Shown: positions 42,333 through 50,616 of the stretch, piece by piece | Layout: each line of letters starts with the position of its first letter | Position numbering within the stretch: the stretch's first letter is position 1 | Assembly: GCA_017428545.1 (NCBI GenBank) | Contig: JAFRQR010000008.1 | Coordinates: 62,001-126,000 of the forward strand | Source of the DNA: Clostridiales bacterium | Lineage (GTDB): Bacteria > Bacillota > Clostridia > Saccharofermentanales > Saccharofermentanaceae | Length of the DNA stretch: 64,000 nt | Direction of reading: 5' to 3' | Notes under the pieces: model-generated | Seen by the model: the letters and a program-made list of their open reading frames with translations, nothing else | The model's database searches: none | Told to the model about the DNA's origin: nothing | Translations under genes and position numbers: made by a program

Positions 42333-43102
42333 GTGATTCGACTCTCATCGGTGTTATATTGACGATCGTTCAGGTAGCGGTGCTGGTTTCCGTTATCCTG
42401 CCTACGGCTCGCGCGATGCTTCGCGCAAAAACAACGCTCATCTCCGTGTTTTTCTGCTTTGCCATGGGCTGTTATTTATTTAGTGATCTTTATTGGGTCG
42501 CCTATGATTGCCTTAGGCCGGATACGAGAATGCCTTTTGCGGTCAACGAGTTTTCCGAATGTGCCATGATCCTTTTTCTTTCGGCAGGTCTTGAGAAGGT
42601 CCTGAAAGATGAAAGGAAAATCGCATGGGAGATCATCTTTTCCTTTGCGTTCGTCGGCGCAAACATAGCACTTTGGATCTTTTGGAGCGGAGAATGGGTA
42701 CAGGATATCCTTTTCGGCATTCCGTATGTGTATTTTCTCTGGCTTCTGATCCGCGGCATAAAAAGCAGGGACCTCCTTCCGAAGATCGAGCGGGCCGGTA
42801 TCGTGCTTTTGAGTTTTCTGATCCTCGCTTTAGAGTTTGTCGCACTTTATTCTGAAAAGATGGATAAAACAATGAATATCCCGATCGCGATACTGACTTT
42901 CGGCGGATTGGCCTGGCTTTTGATCCGAAGCATAAAAACCAAAGATGTGTTTCTCGCATTTGCGTTTTTCTTTAGTTCCATCATGGCCATGTACTCGTTC
43001 GCGGATCTGTTCTATAACCTTGCAACGGCTGCCAATACGGTCGCCCTGCCTCTGATGTATTTTTCCATGAAGAAAGAGAGGGACAAAGATGATCTACGCT
43101 GA
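42329..43102 (+). CDS. Multipass membrane protein of the sigma/PrsW module
   Basis: The product is 257 residues with about seven or eight membrane helices over the whole length (for example LTIVQVAVLVSVILP, IIFSFAFVGANIALWIFW, IPIAILTFGGLAWLLI) and a short basic C-terminus KKERDKDDLR. I do not recognise a family; the topology resembles 7TM sensor modules. It overlaps the micro-peptide before it and the PrsW gene after it, so it belongs to the same signalling unit and may be the sensor or the anti-sigma element. Confidence 0.75.
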   Translation: MSDSTLIGVILTIVQVAVLVSVILPTARAMLRAKTTLISVFFCFAMGCYLFSDLYWVAYDCLRPDTRMPFAVNEFSECAMILFLSAGLEKVLKDERKIAWEIIFSFAFVGANIALWIFWSGEWVQDILFGIPYVYFLWLLIRGIKSRDLLPKIERAGIVLLSFLILALEFVALYSEKMDKTMNIPIAILTFGGLAWLLIRSIKTKDVFLAFAFFFSSIMAMYSFADLFYNLATAANTVALPLMYFSMKKERDKDDLR

Positions 43103-43733
43103 AAATGTTTTGATCTGTATCGCGGTCCCTCTTGTGATCTCGCTTCTTTTTACCAAGAGAAGTACCCGCCGTTTTATCGTTTCGTTTATGACGGGCATGA
43201 TCGTCTGCCTTCTTTCGGCATACATAAGCGGATACCTGGCCGTTTCCACCTCGTACAGCACGGAAGAAGCATCGATCTTTCTGTCTCCGATCGTTGAAGA
43301 GATCATGAAGTTTCTGCCTGTCCTTTTCTGCTTCTTTGTATTCGAACCTTCGCCTGAGGATCTCAAACCCACGGCTGTCGGTGTCGGAGCAGGATTCGCG
43401 ACATTCGAGAACTGCTGCTTCATTCTATCCTCGGGAGCTTCGCATCTGGGTTATGTCATGATCCGCGGACTGGCAGTCGGCGTTATGCATCTGGTCACTA
43501 TGGTGGCATTTGTCATGGGACTTCGGCTTCTGAAGCGCTACAAGGTCGTATCATTTGCCGGTATCGTAGGCGCTCTTTCGATGTCGATGACGTTCCACGG
43601 ACTATACAATCTTCTGGTCTCGGAACCGGGCGTGTCTTCTTACATCGGATATGCGCTTCCGATGCTGTTTGCGGTGATGCTGTACCTGATCGGATACAGA
43701 CCGGTTGCAGGTGACGATGAAGATAATTTATAA
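43089..43733 (+). CDS. PrsW-family intramembrane metalloprotease
   Basis: The product is 214 residues with about seven membrane helices. The PrsW motifs are present: FLSPIVEEIMKFLPVL (EExxK), GVGAGFATFENCCFIL (FExxxY-like, here FEN), MHLVTMVAFVMG and SMTFHGLYNLL, which together supply Glu and His metal ligands. In Bacillus, PrsW makes the site-1 cut in the anti-sigma factor RsiW to release an ECF sigma. The sigma gene three positions upstream fits that role. The start overlaps the previous gene by 14 bases. Confidence 0.88.
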   Translation: MIYAENVLICIAVPLVISLLFTKRSTRRFIVSFMTGMIVCLLSAYISGYLAVSTSYSTEEASIFLSPIVEEIMKFLPVLFCFFVFEPSPEDLKPTAVGVGAGFATFENCCFILSSGASHLGYVMIRGLAVGVMHLVTMVAFVMGLRLLKRYKVVSFAGIVGALSMSMTFHGLYNLLVSEPGVSSYIGYALPMLFAVMLYLIGYRPVAGDDEDNL

Positions 43734-43822
43734 TAAAACAAAAAAATTTCGAAAAAAGGGTGAGTAATTATTCTTTTTCCGTCATTAAGTATATGAAAGG
43801 AACTGGCAAATAGGAGTCGGAT

Positions 43823-44122
43823 ATGAAGTACACTACCGAAGAAGCTTTGCGAGAGATTCAGATTCGCGGTAACAAGATCCGCCGCAGACATGAGCGGAAA
43901 GTTACCCGTATCCTGAGCGTTTCAACGGCGCTGTCGTTTGTTGCGCTCTTTATAGTGATCAGCGCTTTTTCCGGTACACTCGTATCCAAGGAGGAGACTT
44001 CCTATGGTTCATTCATCCTTTCCAAGGAGGCCGGAGGGTTCGTCCTTGCAGCCGTACTGGGCTTTATCATCGGTGTTGTTTTTACCTTCGTTGTTCGCCA
44101 CTTCAAAGAAAAGAAGACCTGA
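43823..44122 (+). CDS. Two-helix membrane protein
   Basis: The product is 99 residues. A basic cytoplasmic N-terminus (MKYTTEEALREIQIRGNKIR, with RRHERK) leads to helix 1 (LSVSTALSFVALFIVISAF), a short loop and helix 2 (GFVLAAVLGFIIGVVFTFVV), then a Lys-rich end. The cytoplasmic stretch before the helix resembles the layout of a small anti-sigma or adaptor. It lies 89 bases after prsW and may be under the same control. No family is recognised. Confidence 0.7.
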   Translation: MKYTTEEALREIQIRGNKIRRRHERKVTRILSVSTALSFVALFIVISAFSGTLVSKEETSYGSFILSKEAGGFVLAAVLGFIIGVVFTFVVRHFKEKKT

Positions 44123-44199
44123 TGAAAAAACTAAAAAAGCACGGCTTGCCGGCATAAGCATCTACTCCCTTTTTCAGGATGCATAGTGTCAGTAAAGTT

Positions 44200-44240
44200 A
44201 TGGGGTGTCACCGGAGGAGGATGACGCCCCATTACTATTT
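44200..44240 (+). terminator. Probable terminator of the sigma/PrsW module
   Basis: ATGGGGTGTCA (44200-44210) pairs with TGACGCCCCAT (44222-44232) with one G-U pair, followed by TACTATTT. Confidence 0.6.
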
Positions 44241-44376
44241 CCCCCCCGAAAACGAAAAAACGCATTTAATAATCGTTTAAGGATTTCATGGTTTTCCGGT
44301 GTTATGCTGAAACCAGAAAAGAAGAAAACGGCTTATGCCCCGAAAGAATAAGCATAAAATAACGGAGGAAAAACAT

Positions 44377-44844
44377 ATGAAGGATTATGACATCAAGATC
44401 AAGAAAGCAGCTGAAGTAACACTTTATGCAACAGATAACGACACCATCGTAGTACCGTCGAAGGTAAAGTTTGATACGGACCGAGATCAGGCGGATATCG
44501 ATATCGAAGGTGTGGAAAAAGCACTGGTCGGCATCCCTCCGATGACCAGTAACGTGGAGGTCTTTATTGAAAACGCGGTCATGTATCTTAAGGGCATTTC
44601 TTTTGAAAGACTGGAGATCGACGCAGAAGGGAAGATCAAGATCGTAGCCGACCGGATCGACGGAAATATCGACATTAATATGCTTAAAGGAGAAGCTGAG
44701 CTGATCGTCCCCGAAGGATTCGTATTTACTACCCGCTGCGAAGGAAAAAACAACGAGATCCGCTGTGAGATCCCGACGGATCCAAGCGCAAAGAATACCA
44801 TCGAATTAAACGGGAAAAACAGCGTCCTTACGATCCGAAACTGA
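44377..44844 (+). CDS. Beta-repeat protein, possibly DUF4097-like
   Basis: The product is 155 residues from ATG 44377, with GGAGG upstream; a longer frame from 44335 has no site. No signal peptide or membrane helix. The sequence alternates short strands and turns (VEVFIENAVMYLKGISFERL, IKIVADRIDGNIDINMLKGE) and ends TIELNGKNSVLTIRN, which resembles the right-handed beta-repeat of DUF4097 adhesin-like proteins. Such proteins often accompany sigma or two-component envelope systems, and the module at 41.6-44.1 kb is adjacent. Function unknown. Confidence 0.65.
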   Translation: MKDYDIKIKKAAEVTLYATDNDTIVVPSKVKFDTDRDQADIDIEGVEKALVGIPPMTSNVEVFIENAVMYLKGISFERLEIDAEGKIKIVADRIDGNIDINMLKGEAELIVPEGFVFTTRCEGKNNEIRCEIPTDPSAKNTIELNGKNSVLTIRN

Positions 44845-44902
44845 TCACTTTTTCTATTTACTGAAGCCGCTGGAATGTTAGCGATAAACGGATAGTATTA
44901 GA

Positions 44903-45613
44903 TTAATTGTGTTGCACCTTTTCGATCCGGTGAAGCTGCGGTCTTACGGTGAACTCCGTAATGACCATATGCGGATCGCATGACAGAATATAGCGCACGG
45001 CATCGGCCACGTCCTGTGGAACGAGACGTGCGTTTTCTTCTTTAGATGCTGCAAAGTCTGCATTTCTATAGAGGTTCGTGTCGGTCATGTCCGGAAGGAT
45101 CGTCGTGACCTTTACTCCGTGCTTTCGGACTTCGTCAAAAAGGCTCTTGCCGAAACTGAGAAGGCCTGCCTTAGTGGCACCGTAGGCAGCTCCGTGCGGG
45201 TTGCTCTGGGTCGCAGTGACGGAAGCGATGTTGAGGATCGTGCCTTTACTATCTTTTAGTTTCTTAAGAAGGATATTCGAAAGAAGAAGTGGAACTTCGA
45301 GATTTGTTCTGATAAGTTCGGATATATTCTCCGGCCTGATCTCATCGTGAAGACCGTAGTAGCCGACGCCTGCGCAGTTTACGAGAAGATCGATCGCTCT
45401 TCCCTTTGCGATATCCCGTATCATCGGCTCGATCTCGGATGTCGCGAGCAGGTCAAATTCGACCTTGTGGAAAGATCCATGCTCAACTATGTTTCCGCAA
45501 GAAGAGAAGTCTCTGCCGATTCCGTAGACTTCGTAGTCCATATCGAGGAGAGTCTCACAGATCGCTTTTCCGATTCCGGAGGAAGCTCCGGTGACGATTG
45601 CAGTCTTTGTCAT
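44903..45613 (-). CDS. Short-chain dehydrogenase/reductase
   Basis: The product is 236 residues. It has the NAD(P)-binding TGASSGIGKAICETLL, the structural motif LLVNCAGVGYYG, the catalytic serine in LNIASVTATQSNPHG, the YGATKAG active site (Tyr and Lys) and the PDMTDTNL loop. A classical SDR, cytoplasmic. The substrate is not evident; it lies 19 bases after a zinc-ribbon membrane protein and is probably cotranscribed with it. Confidence 0.92.
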   Translation of the reverse strand: MTKTAIVTGASSGIGKAICETLLDMDYEVYGIGRDFSSCGNIVEHGSFHKVEFDLLATSEIEPMIRDIAKGRAIDLLVNCAGVGYYGLHDEIRPENISELIRTNLEVPLLLSNILLKKLKDSKGTILNIASVTATQSNPHGAAYGATKAGLLSFGKSLFDEVRKHGVKVTTILPDMTDTNLYRNADFAASKEENARLVPQDVADAVRYILSCDPHMVITEFTVRPQLHRIEKVQHN

Positions 45614-45632
45614 TGCTTATCCCTTACCTGTT

Positions 45633-46262
45633 TTACCATTTGATCTCTTTGTCCAGGATCATTGCGCTGTCTCCCATCAGCATTACCTGAACTTCGCTGT
45701 TGACTTCATAAGGCTTTGTGGTCGTGCCGAGAGGAAGAAGAATGAACTTCTTTCCTTCGGAAGTATCCAGAAGGATCTTGATCTTCTGCGCGTTGACGCC
45801 GTTATAAGCGACCGTGTCATCCATATATCCGTATACAACGCCGGTTCGGACGACACCGCTTTTTTTGACAGAAAGGTGACGTAAGTATGCGCGGATTCCG
45901 ACGATGATGGCGACAATACCGATCAGCATAAACGGGATCGTTATGATGGTCATGAATTTGCCCATGCCTTTTGTTTCTCCGCCGAAATCATCAATGAATA
46001 GCGAGATGATGAACAAAGGAATGGAGACGGCTAAGAAAATGCCGCCGAACATAAAGGGGAATCCGATGTTCCAAAAGCCGAGCTTACCGTTTTTGCATTC
46101 GACAAGAGGATACTCGGGAGTCAGATCTCCTGTCGCGACTTCACCGATATATGTGCCGCAGAACTGGCAGACTTCAGAGAGAAGACGGGCGCCGCATTTG
46201 GGACAGTTTCTTACCTCTTCCGGTTTTTTCAGCTGTGGATTATTCAGACGGATACCATCCAT
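45633..46262 (-). CDS. Zinc-ribbon membrane protein
   Basis: The product is 209 residues. A four-cysteine ribbon (CPKCGARLLSEVCQFCG, about 20-36) is followed by two membrane helices (GGIFLAVSIPLFIISLFI and FMTIITIPFMLIGIVAIIVG) and a C-terminal beta-rich domain of about 85 residues (KIKILLDTSEGKKFILLPLG). No family recognised. The cytoplasmic ribbon plus membrane anchor recalls the protein at 48127. It lies 14 bases after the radical SAM gene. Confidence 0.75.
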   Translation of the reverse strand: MDGIRLNNPQLKKPEEVRNCPKCGARLLSEVCQFCGTYIGEVATGDLTPEYPLVECKNGKLGFWNIGFPFMFGGIFLAVSIPLFIISLFIDDFGGETKGMGKFMTIITIPFMLIGIVAIIVGIRAYLRHLSVKKSGVVRTGVVYGYMDDTVAYNGVNAQKIKILLDTSEGKKFILLPLGTTTKPYEVNSEVQVMLMGDSAMILDKEIKW

Positions 46263-46276
46263 TTTTTACTCCTCCT

Positions 46277-47305
46277 TTACGGATTCTCTTCATTTTCGAT
46301 TCTATAGATCTTTTCCTTAGATATCAAGGTTTGTAACAGTGTTACAAGGGTATTTTCCATCTCGTTTTTTATCTTTTCGGGGTACTGCATGTAGCCTCCT
46401 TTGTTTTCATAAGGGAACTGGCAGATGGAAGATCCCGGGAAGTCTTTTCTGATCTTCTTGATGTACTCGGAAGAGATACGGAAAGATCCGACGCTGACAT
46501 CCTTTAATTGATGGATGTCGATACTATTTTTGACCTCGGAAAACATTGATGTATATAAATCATTCCAGTTTTTGACGTAGATCAGCGGGTCGAAACAGAG
46601 CCTTACCGGGAAGCCTTTTCCCATAGCACAGGAGGCTGCCGATAATCTTTCGGAAAGGGAAGTGGTCTTCTTTTCGAATTTATCGATGATCTCCTGTGGT
46701 GAAAGCGTATAAGCAAAGATCACACGGTCACAGGCCGGGATCTTATCAAAAAGATCCTTTCGGAAGCATTTGGTGCGGATCTCGATGGTGAGATCTTGGT
46801 GCGCTTTTGTAAACTCTGCCCAACGGGATATAAATCCCGTGATGTTCTCAAGTGCCATAAGGTCGGTATCAAAAGATACACAGAGATATACGGGATGCTC
46901 TTTTAAGAGTTCTTCCACCTCGGCAAAGGTATCTTCGATATTCACAAAAACCACGACGTTTCCTGAGCCGTACATGCCGCGCAGATAGCAGTACTCGCAG
47001 TCGTAGATGCAGTTTCTCGCGCAGGAAGTGTAGTAGAAGTGGTCATATCCGAAATCCTGGCAGACCGGTGCGCCCTTAAAAACGGACGTTCCCGTATTCT
47101 TTGCAAGGATCAGCATCGGTGATCTTTTCTGATGGTAAAAACTCTGGCGCGGACGGTTGAAGACGTCTTTGTAGTGGGAGATCGGGATGACGACCGACTT
47201 TTTGTAGCGCAAAAGGATGCTCTTGGTGAGATCTTCGTCCATTACCTTTTCTTCAACGTAAATGTGTGAGAAGGGAAAGTTAAATGAGTCTTTGCCGGAT
47301 GACAT
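46277..47305 (-). CDS. Spore photoproduct lyase-like radical SAM protein
   Basis: The product is 342 residues. The radical SAM cluster is CIYDCEYCYLRGMYGS (CxxxCxxC), preceded by DHFYYTSCARN; VYLCVSFDTDLMALENI and IEIRTKCF follow as in spore photoproduct lyases, which repair UV thymine adducts in spores. The start at 47305 has GGAGG six to ten bases upstream and lies inside the preceding gene. It overlaps the nucleosidase gene by 26 bases, suggesting joint action. No sporulation gene is in the window, so the substrate should be left open. Confidence 0.8.
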   Translation of the reverse strand: MSSGKDSFNFPFSHIYVEEKVMDEDLTKSILLRYKKSVVIPISHYKDVFNRPRQSFYHQKRSPMLILAKNTGTSVFKGAPVCQDFGYDHFYYTSCARNCIYDCEYCYLRGMYGSGNVVVFVNIEDTFAEVEELLKEHPVYLCVSFDTDLMALENITGFISRWAEFTKAHQDLTIEIRTKCFRKDLFDKIPACDRVIFAYTLSPQEIIDKFEKKTTSLSERLSAASCAMGKGFPVRLCFDPLIYVKNWNDLYTSMFSEVKNSIDIHQLKDVSVGSFRISSEYIKKIRKDFPGSSICQFPYENKGGYMQYPEKIKNEMENTLVTLLQTLISKEKIYRIENEENP

Positions 47306-48122
47306 CGATGACCTCCTTTCCCTCACGTTTGGAGTTTACGGGATATAAACCTTCTTTTTCCAGATCGGAAAGGAGCTTTTCCATATCCAGGCCCTCTGCT
47401 TTGGCATAACGGAACAGCTGGCGCAGTTCATGACGCATAGTCTCGCTGGCACGAAGATTCAGGAAGGTGTTAAGAAAAAGATCTTCGTCGATGGCGTAAT
47501 CATCCTCAACGATCGTTTTCAGATGCTCCAGTACAGCAAGTATCTTCGATACCTGCTTTTCGGCGCCTTCCTGAAGCATGGCGGAGGTGATCTTCTTCGG
47601 ATCGTCTGTTCCGGAATCGGAAACATATTTCAGAAAGATCATGCGGTGTGGCGGGACAAAGCGCGATGCCGCAAGGAAGATAGAGGAGGCTTCCATTTCG
47701 TAAAGGACGTTTGGATCTTTTAAAAAAGCGACGACCTTGCTGACCGTGACCAGTGCTTTTTCCGAGGAAGCGGGAAGACCACAGGCGGAAAGATCATAGA
47801 GCATGTCGGGATAAAAACTTCTTCCGGTCGCTTCGTCGGTGATTCGATTGATCAGGTGAAAGCCCGGCTCTTTTCCTGCGCAGGAGCCGAAATTGATGAG
47901 AAAATCTTTCTCGGGAGAAAAGCCGAAACGCGTAAGAAGATAAGTCGTCGCGGAAGCGGCGAGTACGGTGCCCATACCGGAAACGGTGAGTACGACGGAA
48001 CTGTCCGTTGAGAAAAACGTGTCATACGGACACGCAAAATTATCCTTCCGCAGAGAAAGGGCGGAGATCAGGGGTTTTGCTTCGCAAGAAAGAGCACAGA
48101 CAATAAAGAGCATATTCTTCAC
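47280..48122 (-). CDS. Nucleoside phosphorylase/MTA-SAH nucleosidase-like protein
   Basis: The product is 280 residues. The first 200 form a nucleosidase fold: FIVCALSCEAKPLI, a glycine-rich GMGTVLAASATTYLL, INFGSCAGK and the purine-site motif VLYEMEASSIFLAA with the catalytic-type Met-Glu; SDSGTDD follows. A helical extension of about 70 residues at the C-terminus is unusual. Family members cleave nucleosides such as 5'-methylthioadenosine or 5'-deoxyadenosine. Coupling to a radical SAM gene suggests removal of a SAM-derived nucleoside, which is inferred. Confidence 0.8.
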   Translation of the reverse strand: MKNMLFIVCALSCEAKPLISALSLRKDNFACPYDTFFSTDSSVVLTVSGMGTVLAASATTYLLTRFGFSPEKDFLINFGSCAGKEPGFHLINRITDEATGRSFYPDMLYDLSACGLPASSEKALVTVSKVVAFLKDPNVLYEMEASSIFLAASRFVPPHRMIFLKYVSDSGTDDPKKITSAMLQEGAEKQVSKILAVLEHLKTIVEDDYAIDEDLFLNTFLNLRASETMRHELRQLFRYAKAEGLDMEKLLSDLEKEGLYPVNSKREGKEVIDVIRQRLI

Positions 48123-48126
48123 CGGA

Positions 48127-48933
48127 TCATTGAGAGCCGCCCGGTTTTGAGTTCAACCCCACGCCGATAACAAGCGCAAGCGGGGCCCCGATGGCGATCG
48201 TTGCAGCGGGTCCTGTATCCATGTGATATCCATAGGCCAGGATTACGAAAAGAATAAGCGGAACGGCGGATAAGAATGATAAGACAATGATGACTACAGA
48301 TAGTGTATTTTCAAGATAGACTGCATACGAGCAGCCAGCCGCAAGTGCGAGGCAGATCGGAATGATCCCCCAGATCGGGACCGGTGTCTTCTCGTAAAGA
48401 AGGACTCCGATAACGATCGGAATGACAAGGCCGATCACGATGGCGATCGGAATATGTTTCTTCTTGTCTTTTACGGCGAGGACCTTACAATCCTCGATGA
48501 GTTTACTTGAATCGCGGAAGTTCGGGATCCTTTCCAGTTCAGAAAGCGCCTGGCGATAGTTTTTCTTATCCATATGGGAAAGCGCCACGGCGTAGTGACG
48601 GAGATCGTCAGTCTCTTTAATGCCGTCTTTGCAAGTCTTAAGAAGCTCGGCGGAAACAGGATCGGGGTGTAAACATTCTGTAGAGGCCTGATGCAAAAGA
48701 AGTTTTGCCTGAGAGATCTTGGTCACATCCGGTTTTTCTTCCATGAGACATCTTGCCTGCTTGATCTTTTCGACAGCGGAAGCATGCGTCTGGTAGTCCG
48801 GAAGCATTTCCTGCATCGGCCACTTGTTTCCGCAGTTTGCGCATACGCATGTTGCGGAAAGATAATCATTTCTGATTTCTCCGCCGCAGACCCTGCACTT
48901 CAGATTGATCGGCTTTGTGCTGTTTTCAGACAT
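48127..48933 (-). CDS. Zinc-ribbon protein with helical repeat and membrane helices
   Basis: The product is 268 residues from ATG 48933, after GGGGATGGG. An N-terminal ribbon (CRVCGGE, CVCANCGN at about 13-36) is followed by helices of TPR-like spacing (AKLLLHQASTE, YAVALSHMDKKNYRQALSEL) and four membrane helices (IPIAIVIGLVIPIVIGVLLY to the C-terminus). The order resembles one half of the paralogues at 28.4-31.4 kb joined to a membrane domain. Function unknown. It sits four bases after the stop side of the nucleosidase region. Confidence 0.7.
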   Translation of the reverse strand: MSENSTKPINLKCRVCGGEIRNDYLSATCVCANCGNKWPMQEMLPDYQTHASAVEKIKQARCLMEEKPDVTKISQAKLLLHQASTECLHPDPVSAELLKTCKDGIKETDDLRHYAVALSHMDKKNYRQALSELERIPNFRDSSKLIEDCKVLAVKDKKKHIPIAIVIGLVIPIVIGVLLYEKTPVPIWGIIPICLALAAGCSYAVYLENTLSVVIIVLSFLSAVPLILFVILAYGYHMDTGPAATIAIGAPLALVIGVGLNSKPGGSQ

Positions 48934-49036
48934 ATCATTCCCATCCCCGAAATAAAAATACCTCTCACATTTTATCATATAATCGTAAAGATAGGGGTGC
49001 TTTGGCGTGAAGGTATTCAAGATGGAGGATTTACGC

Positions 49037-49042
49037 TATAAT
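49037..49042 (+). promoter_or_regulatory. -10 element before the nitrilase-family gene
   Basis: TATAAT lies about 100 bases upstream of the start. The leader contains a hairpin, GCGGACC (49102-49108) with GGTCCGC (49119-49125), that has no T run, so it is a leader structure more than a terminator. Confidence 0.5.
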
Positions 49043-49145
49043 TTCGCTAAGAAGATGCATATGATGATGTCTTCGTAAGAGCAGGTGAACAGATTCTTGA
49101 AGCGGACCAGATTATACCGGTCCGCAATGAAACCGGGAGATGAAC

Positions 49146-49973
49146 ATGAAGATAGCCGCTTATCAATTCCCCGTCTGCGGTGATGTTGAGAAGAACAGTA
49201 CTTCCATCCTTCGTGCGATCGAGCGTGCCGCCAAGGGCGGGGCGCGTCTTTTGGTGTGCCCGGAATGCGCGGTGACCGGTTATCCTCCGAGGGATGTCGA
49301 CTCCGTCCATAAGATCGATTTTCAGGCTGTGGAAAAAGCACATCAGGCGATCGCCGAGGCGGCCTGGTGCCACGATATCTATGTTCTTATCGGTACGATC
49401 GTAAAAGAAGAATGCACGGTGTGGGACGCGCCTCTGATGGGAGATGCGCCGGCCATTGAGAATATGTTTTATAACACGGCCCTGATGTTCACCCCCAAAG
49501 GCCAGGTCGAGCGGTACAGCAAGCGGGCCCTGTGGGGATGGGATTCGGAGAATTTCTCTGAAGGAGAGGAGCCAGGTGTTTTTGACGTCGACGGTATCCG
49601 GATCGGAGTGCGCATCTGCTTTGAAGTGAGATTCCCGGAGTATTTCCGTGAATTATATAGGGCGAAAACGAATCTGAACATCATCCTTTTTTACGATGTG
49701 ACCGATCGTGAGGATCCGGACAGATATAACCTGATCCGCGGTCATATCCGTACCCGTGCAGTCGAAAACGTGACCTATACTCTTACCTGCAACACGACTT
49801 TTCCGAACCAGACGGCGCCGACGGCGCTTTATGACCGTTCCGGAAGAACTCTCGTGGAGGTCAGGCCAGGCCAGGAGGCGATCCTGCTTTATGACCTTAA
49901 AGGAAGCGGGCCGGATTTCGGTGAAAAGGGAAGGATCGCTTTTTCCGAGAAACTGATCTCGGGGAAAGACTGA
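49146..49973 (+). CDS. Carbon-nitrogen hydrolase (nitrilase superfamily)
   Basis: The product is 275 residues. The catalytic triad is in place: Glu in LLVCPECAVTGYPPRD, Lys in VERYSKRALWGWD and Cys in GVRICFEVRFPEYF. It therefore should hydrolyse an amide or nitrile, for example an omega-amidase or deaminated-glutathione amidase-type substrate. Start 49146 is preferred to 49140 because GGGAG (49135-49139) touches the first ATG. It is followed after 18 bases by a membrane protein. Confidence 0.88.
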   Translation: MKIAAYQFPVCGDVEKNSTSILRAIERAAKGGARLLVCPECAVTGYPPRDVDSVHKIDFQAVEKAHQAIAEAAWCHDIYVLIGTIVKEECTVWDAPLMGDAPAIENMFYNTALMFTPKGQVERYSKRALWGWDSENFSEGEEPGVFDVDGIRIGVRICFEVRFPEYFRELYRAKTNLNIILFYDVTDREDPDRYNLIRGHIRTRAVENVTYTLTCNTTFPNQTAPTALYDRSGRTLVEVRPGQEAILLYDLKGSGPDFGEKGRIAFSEKLISGKD

Positions 49974-49991
49974 GCGAGAAAGGAAAACACC

Positions 49992-50528
49992 ATGTTCTCA
50001 GATCCAAAAGTGAGAAAAGCGTATATTTGGACGATCTTTGCATTCTGGGTGGCTTTTGTTGTCTTTTCAATTGTGATCAGCACACAGAGGATCATTTCTC
50101 AGAATCGTACGTATGATGCACGAGCCGAAAGAGATTCGACCAGGCCGGCGATACAAACACACAACCGTTCTGTTGATGAGGTGCTCGATTCCCTTGATGA
50201 CTTATCCGGAGCTTCTGATGGAAGTACGGATAAGTCTTCCGATCCCGATGAGACAGCTTCTTTAGATGGAAGTGCGTATGTGGTTGCCGTTCATCCTGAT
50301 GAGACAACTTCGCAGCCACAGAGACGTGAAGTCACTCCGTACCGTGAAAGTCTGCTGCCTTTTATCATGTATATCATCTTTTGTGTGATCTTCACGATCC
50401 CGCTTGTCCATCTGGCTGTAAATGACAAACTCCTGAAACTTGTTGTCTGTGAGACGATCTTTTTACTGATACAGCTGTTTTCCCTTCTTATCATGGTGCT
50501 TCCGACGTATACGTACTTGGTTCACTGA
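49992..50528 (+). CDS. Membrane protein with Ser/Asp-rich external loop
   Basis: The product is 178 residues. Helix 1 (IWTIFAFWVAFVVFSIVIST) is followed by about 90 polar residues rich in Ser, Asp and Thr, then two helices (LLPFIMYIIFCVIFTIPLVH and CETIFLLIQLFSLLIMVLP). No conserved domain is recognised. It is probably cotranscribed with the nitrilase-family gene. Confidence 0.7.
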   Translation: MFSDPKVRKAYIWTIFAFWVAFVVFSIVISTQRIISQNRTYDARAERDSTRPAIQTHNRSVDEVLDSLDDLSGASDGSTDKSSDPDETASLDGSAYVVAVHPDETTSQPQRREVTPYRESLLPFIMYIIFCVIFTIPLVHLAVNDKLLKLVVCETIFLLIQLFSLLIMVLPTYTYLVH

Positions 50529-50546
50529 TACCGGTCATATATTACA

Positions 50547-50576
50547 TTGATTTTTTCTATATAAAGTTGGTATAAT
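50547..50576 (+). promoter_or_regulatory. Promoter of metG
   Basis: TTGATT (50547-50552) and an extended -10 TGGTATAAT (TATAAT at 50571-50576) are separated by 18 bases. No T-box leader is seen. Confidence 0.75.
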
Positions 50577-50616
50577 CATTAGATGCATTCAGCAAAAGAA
50601 GGAGGCGCATAGAATT

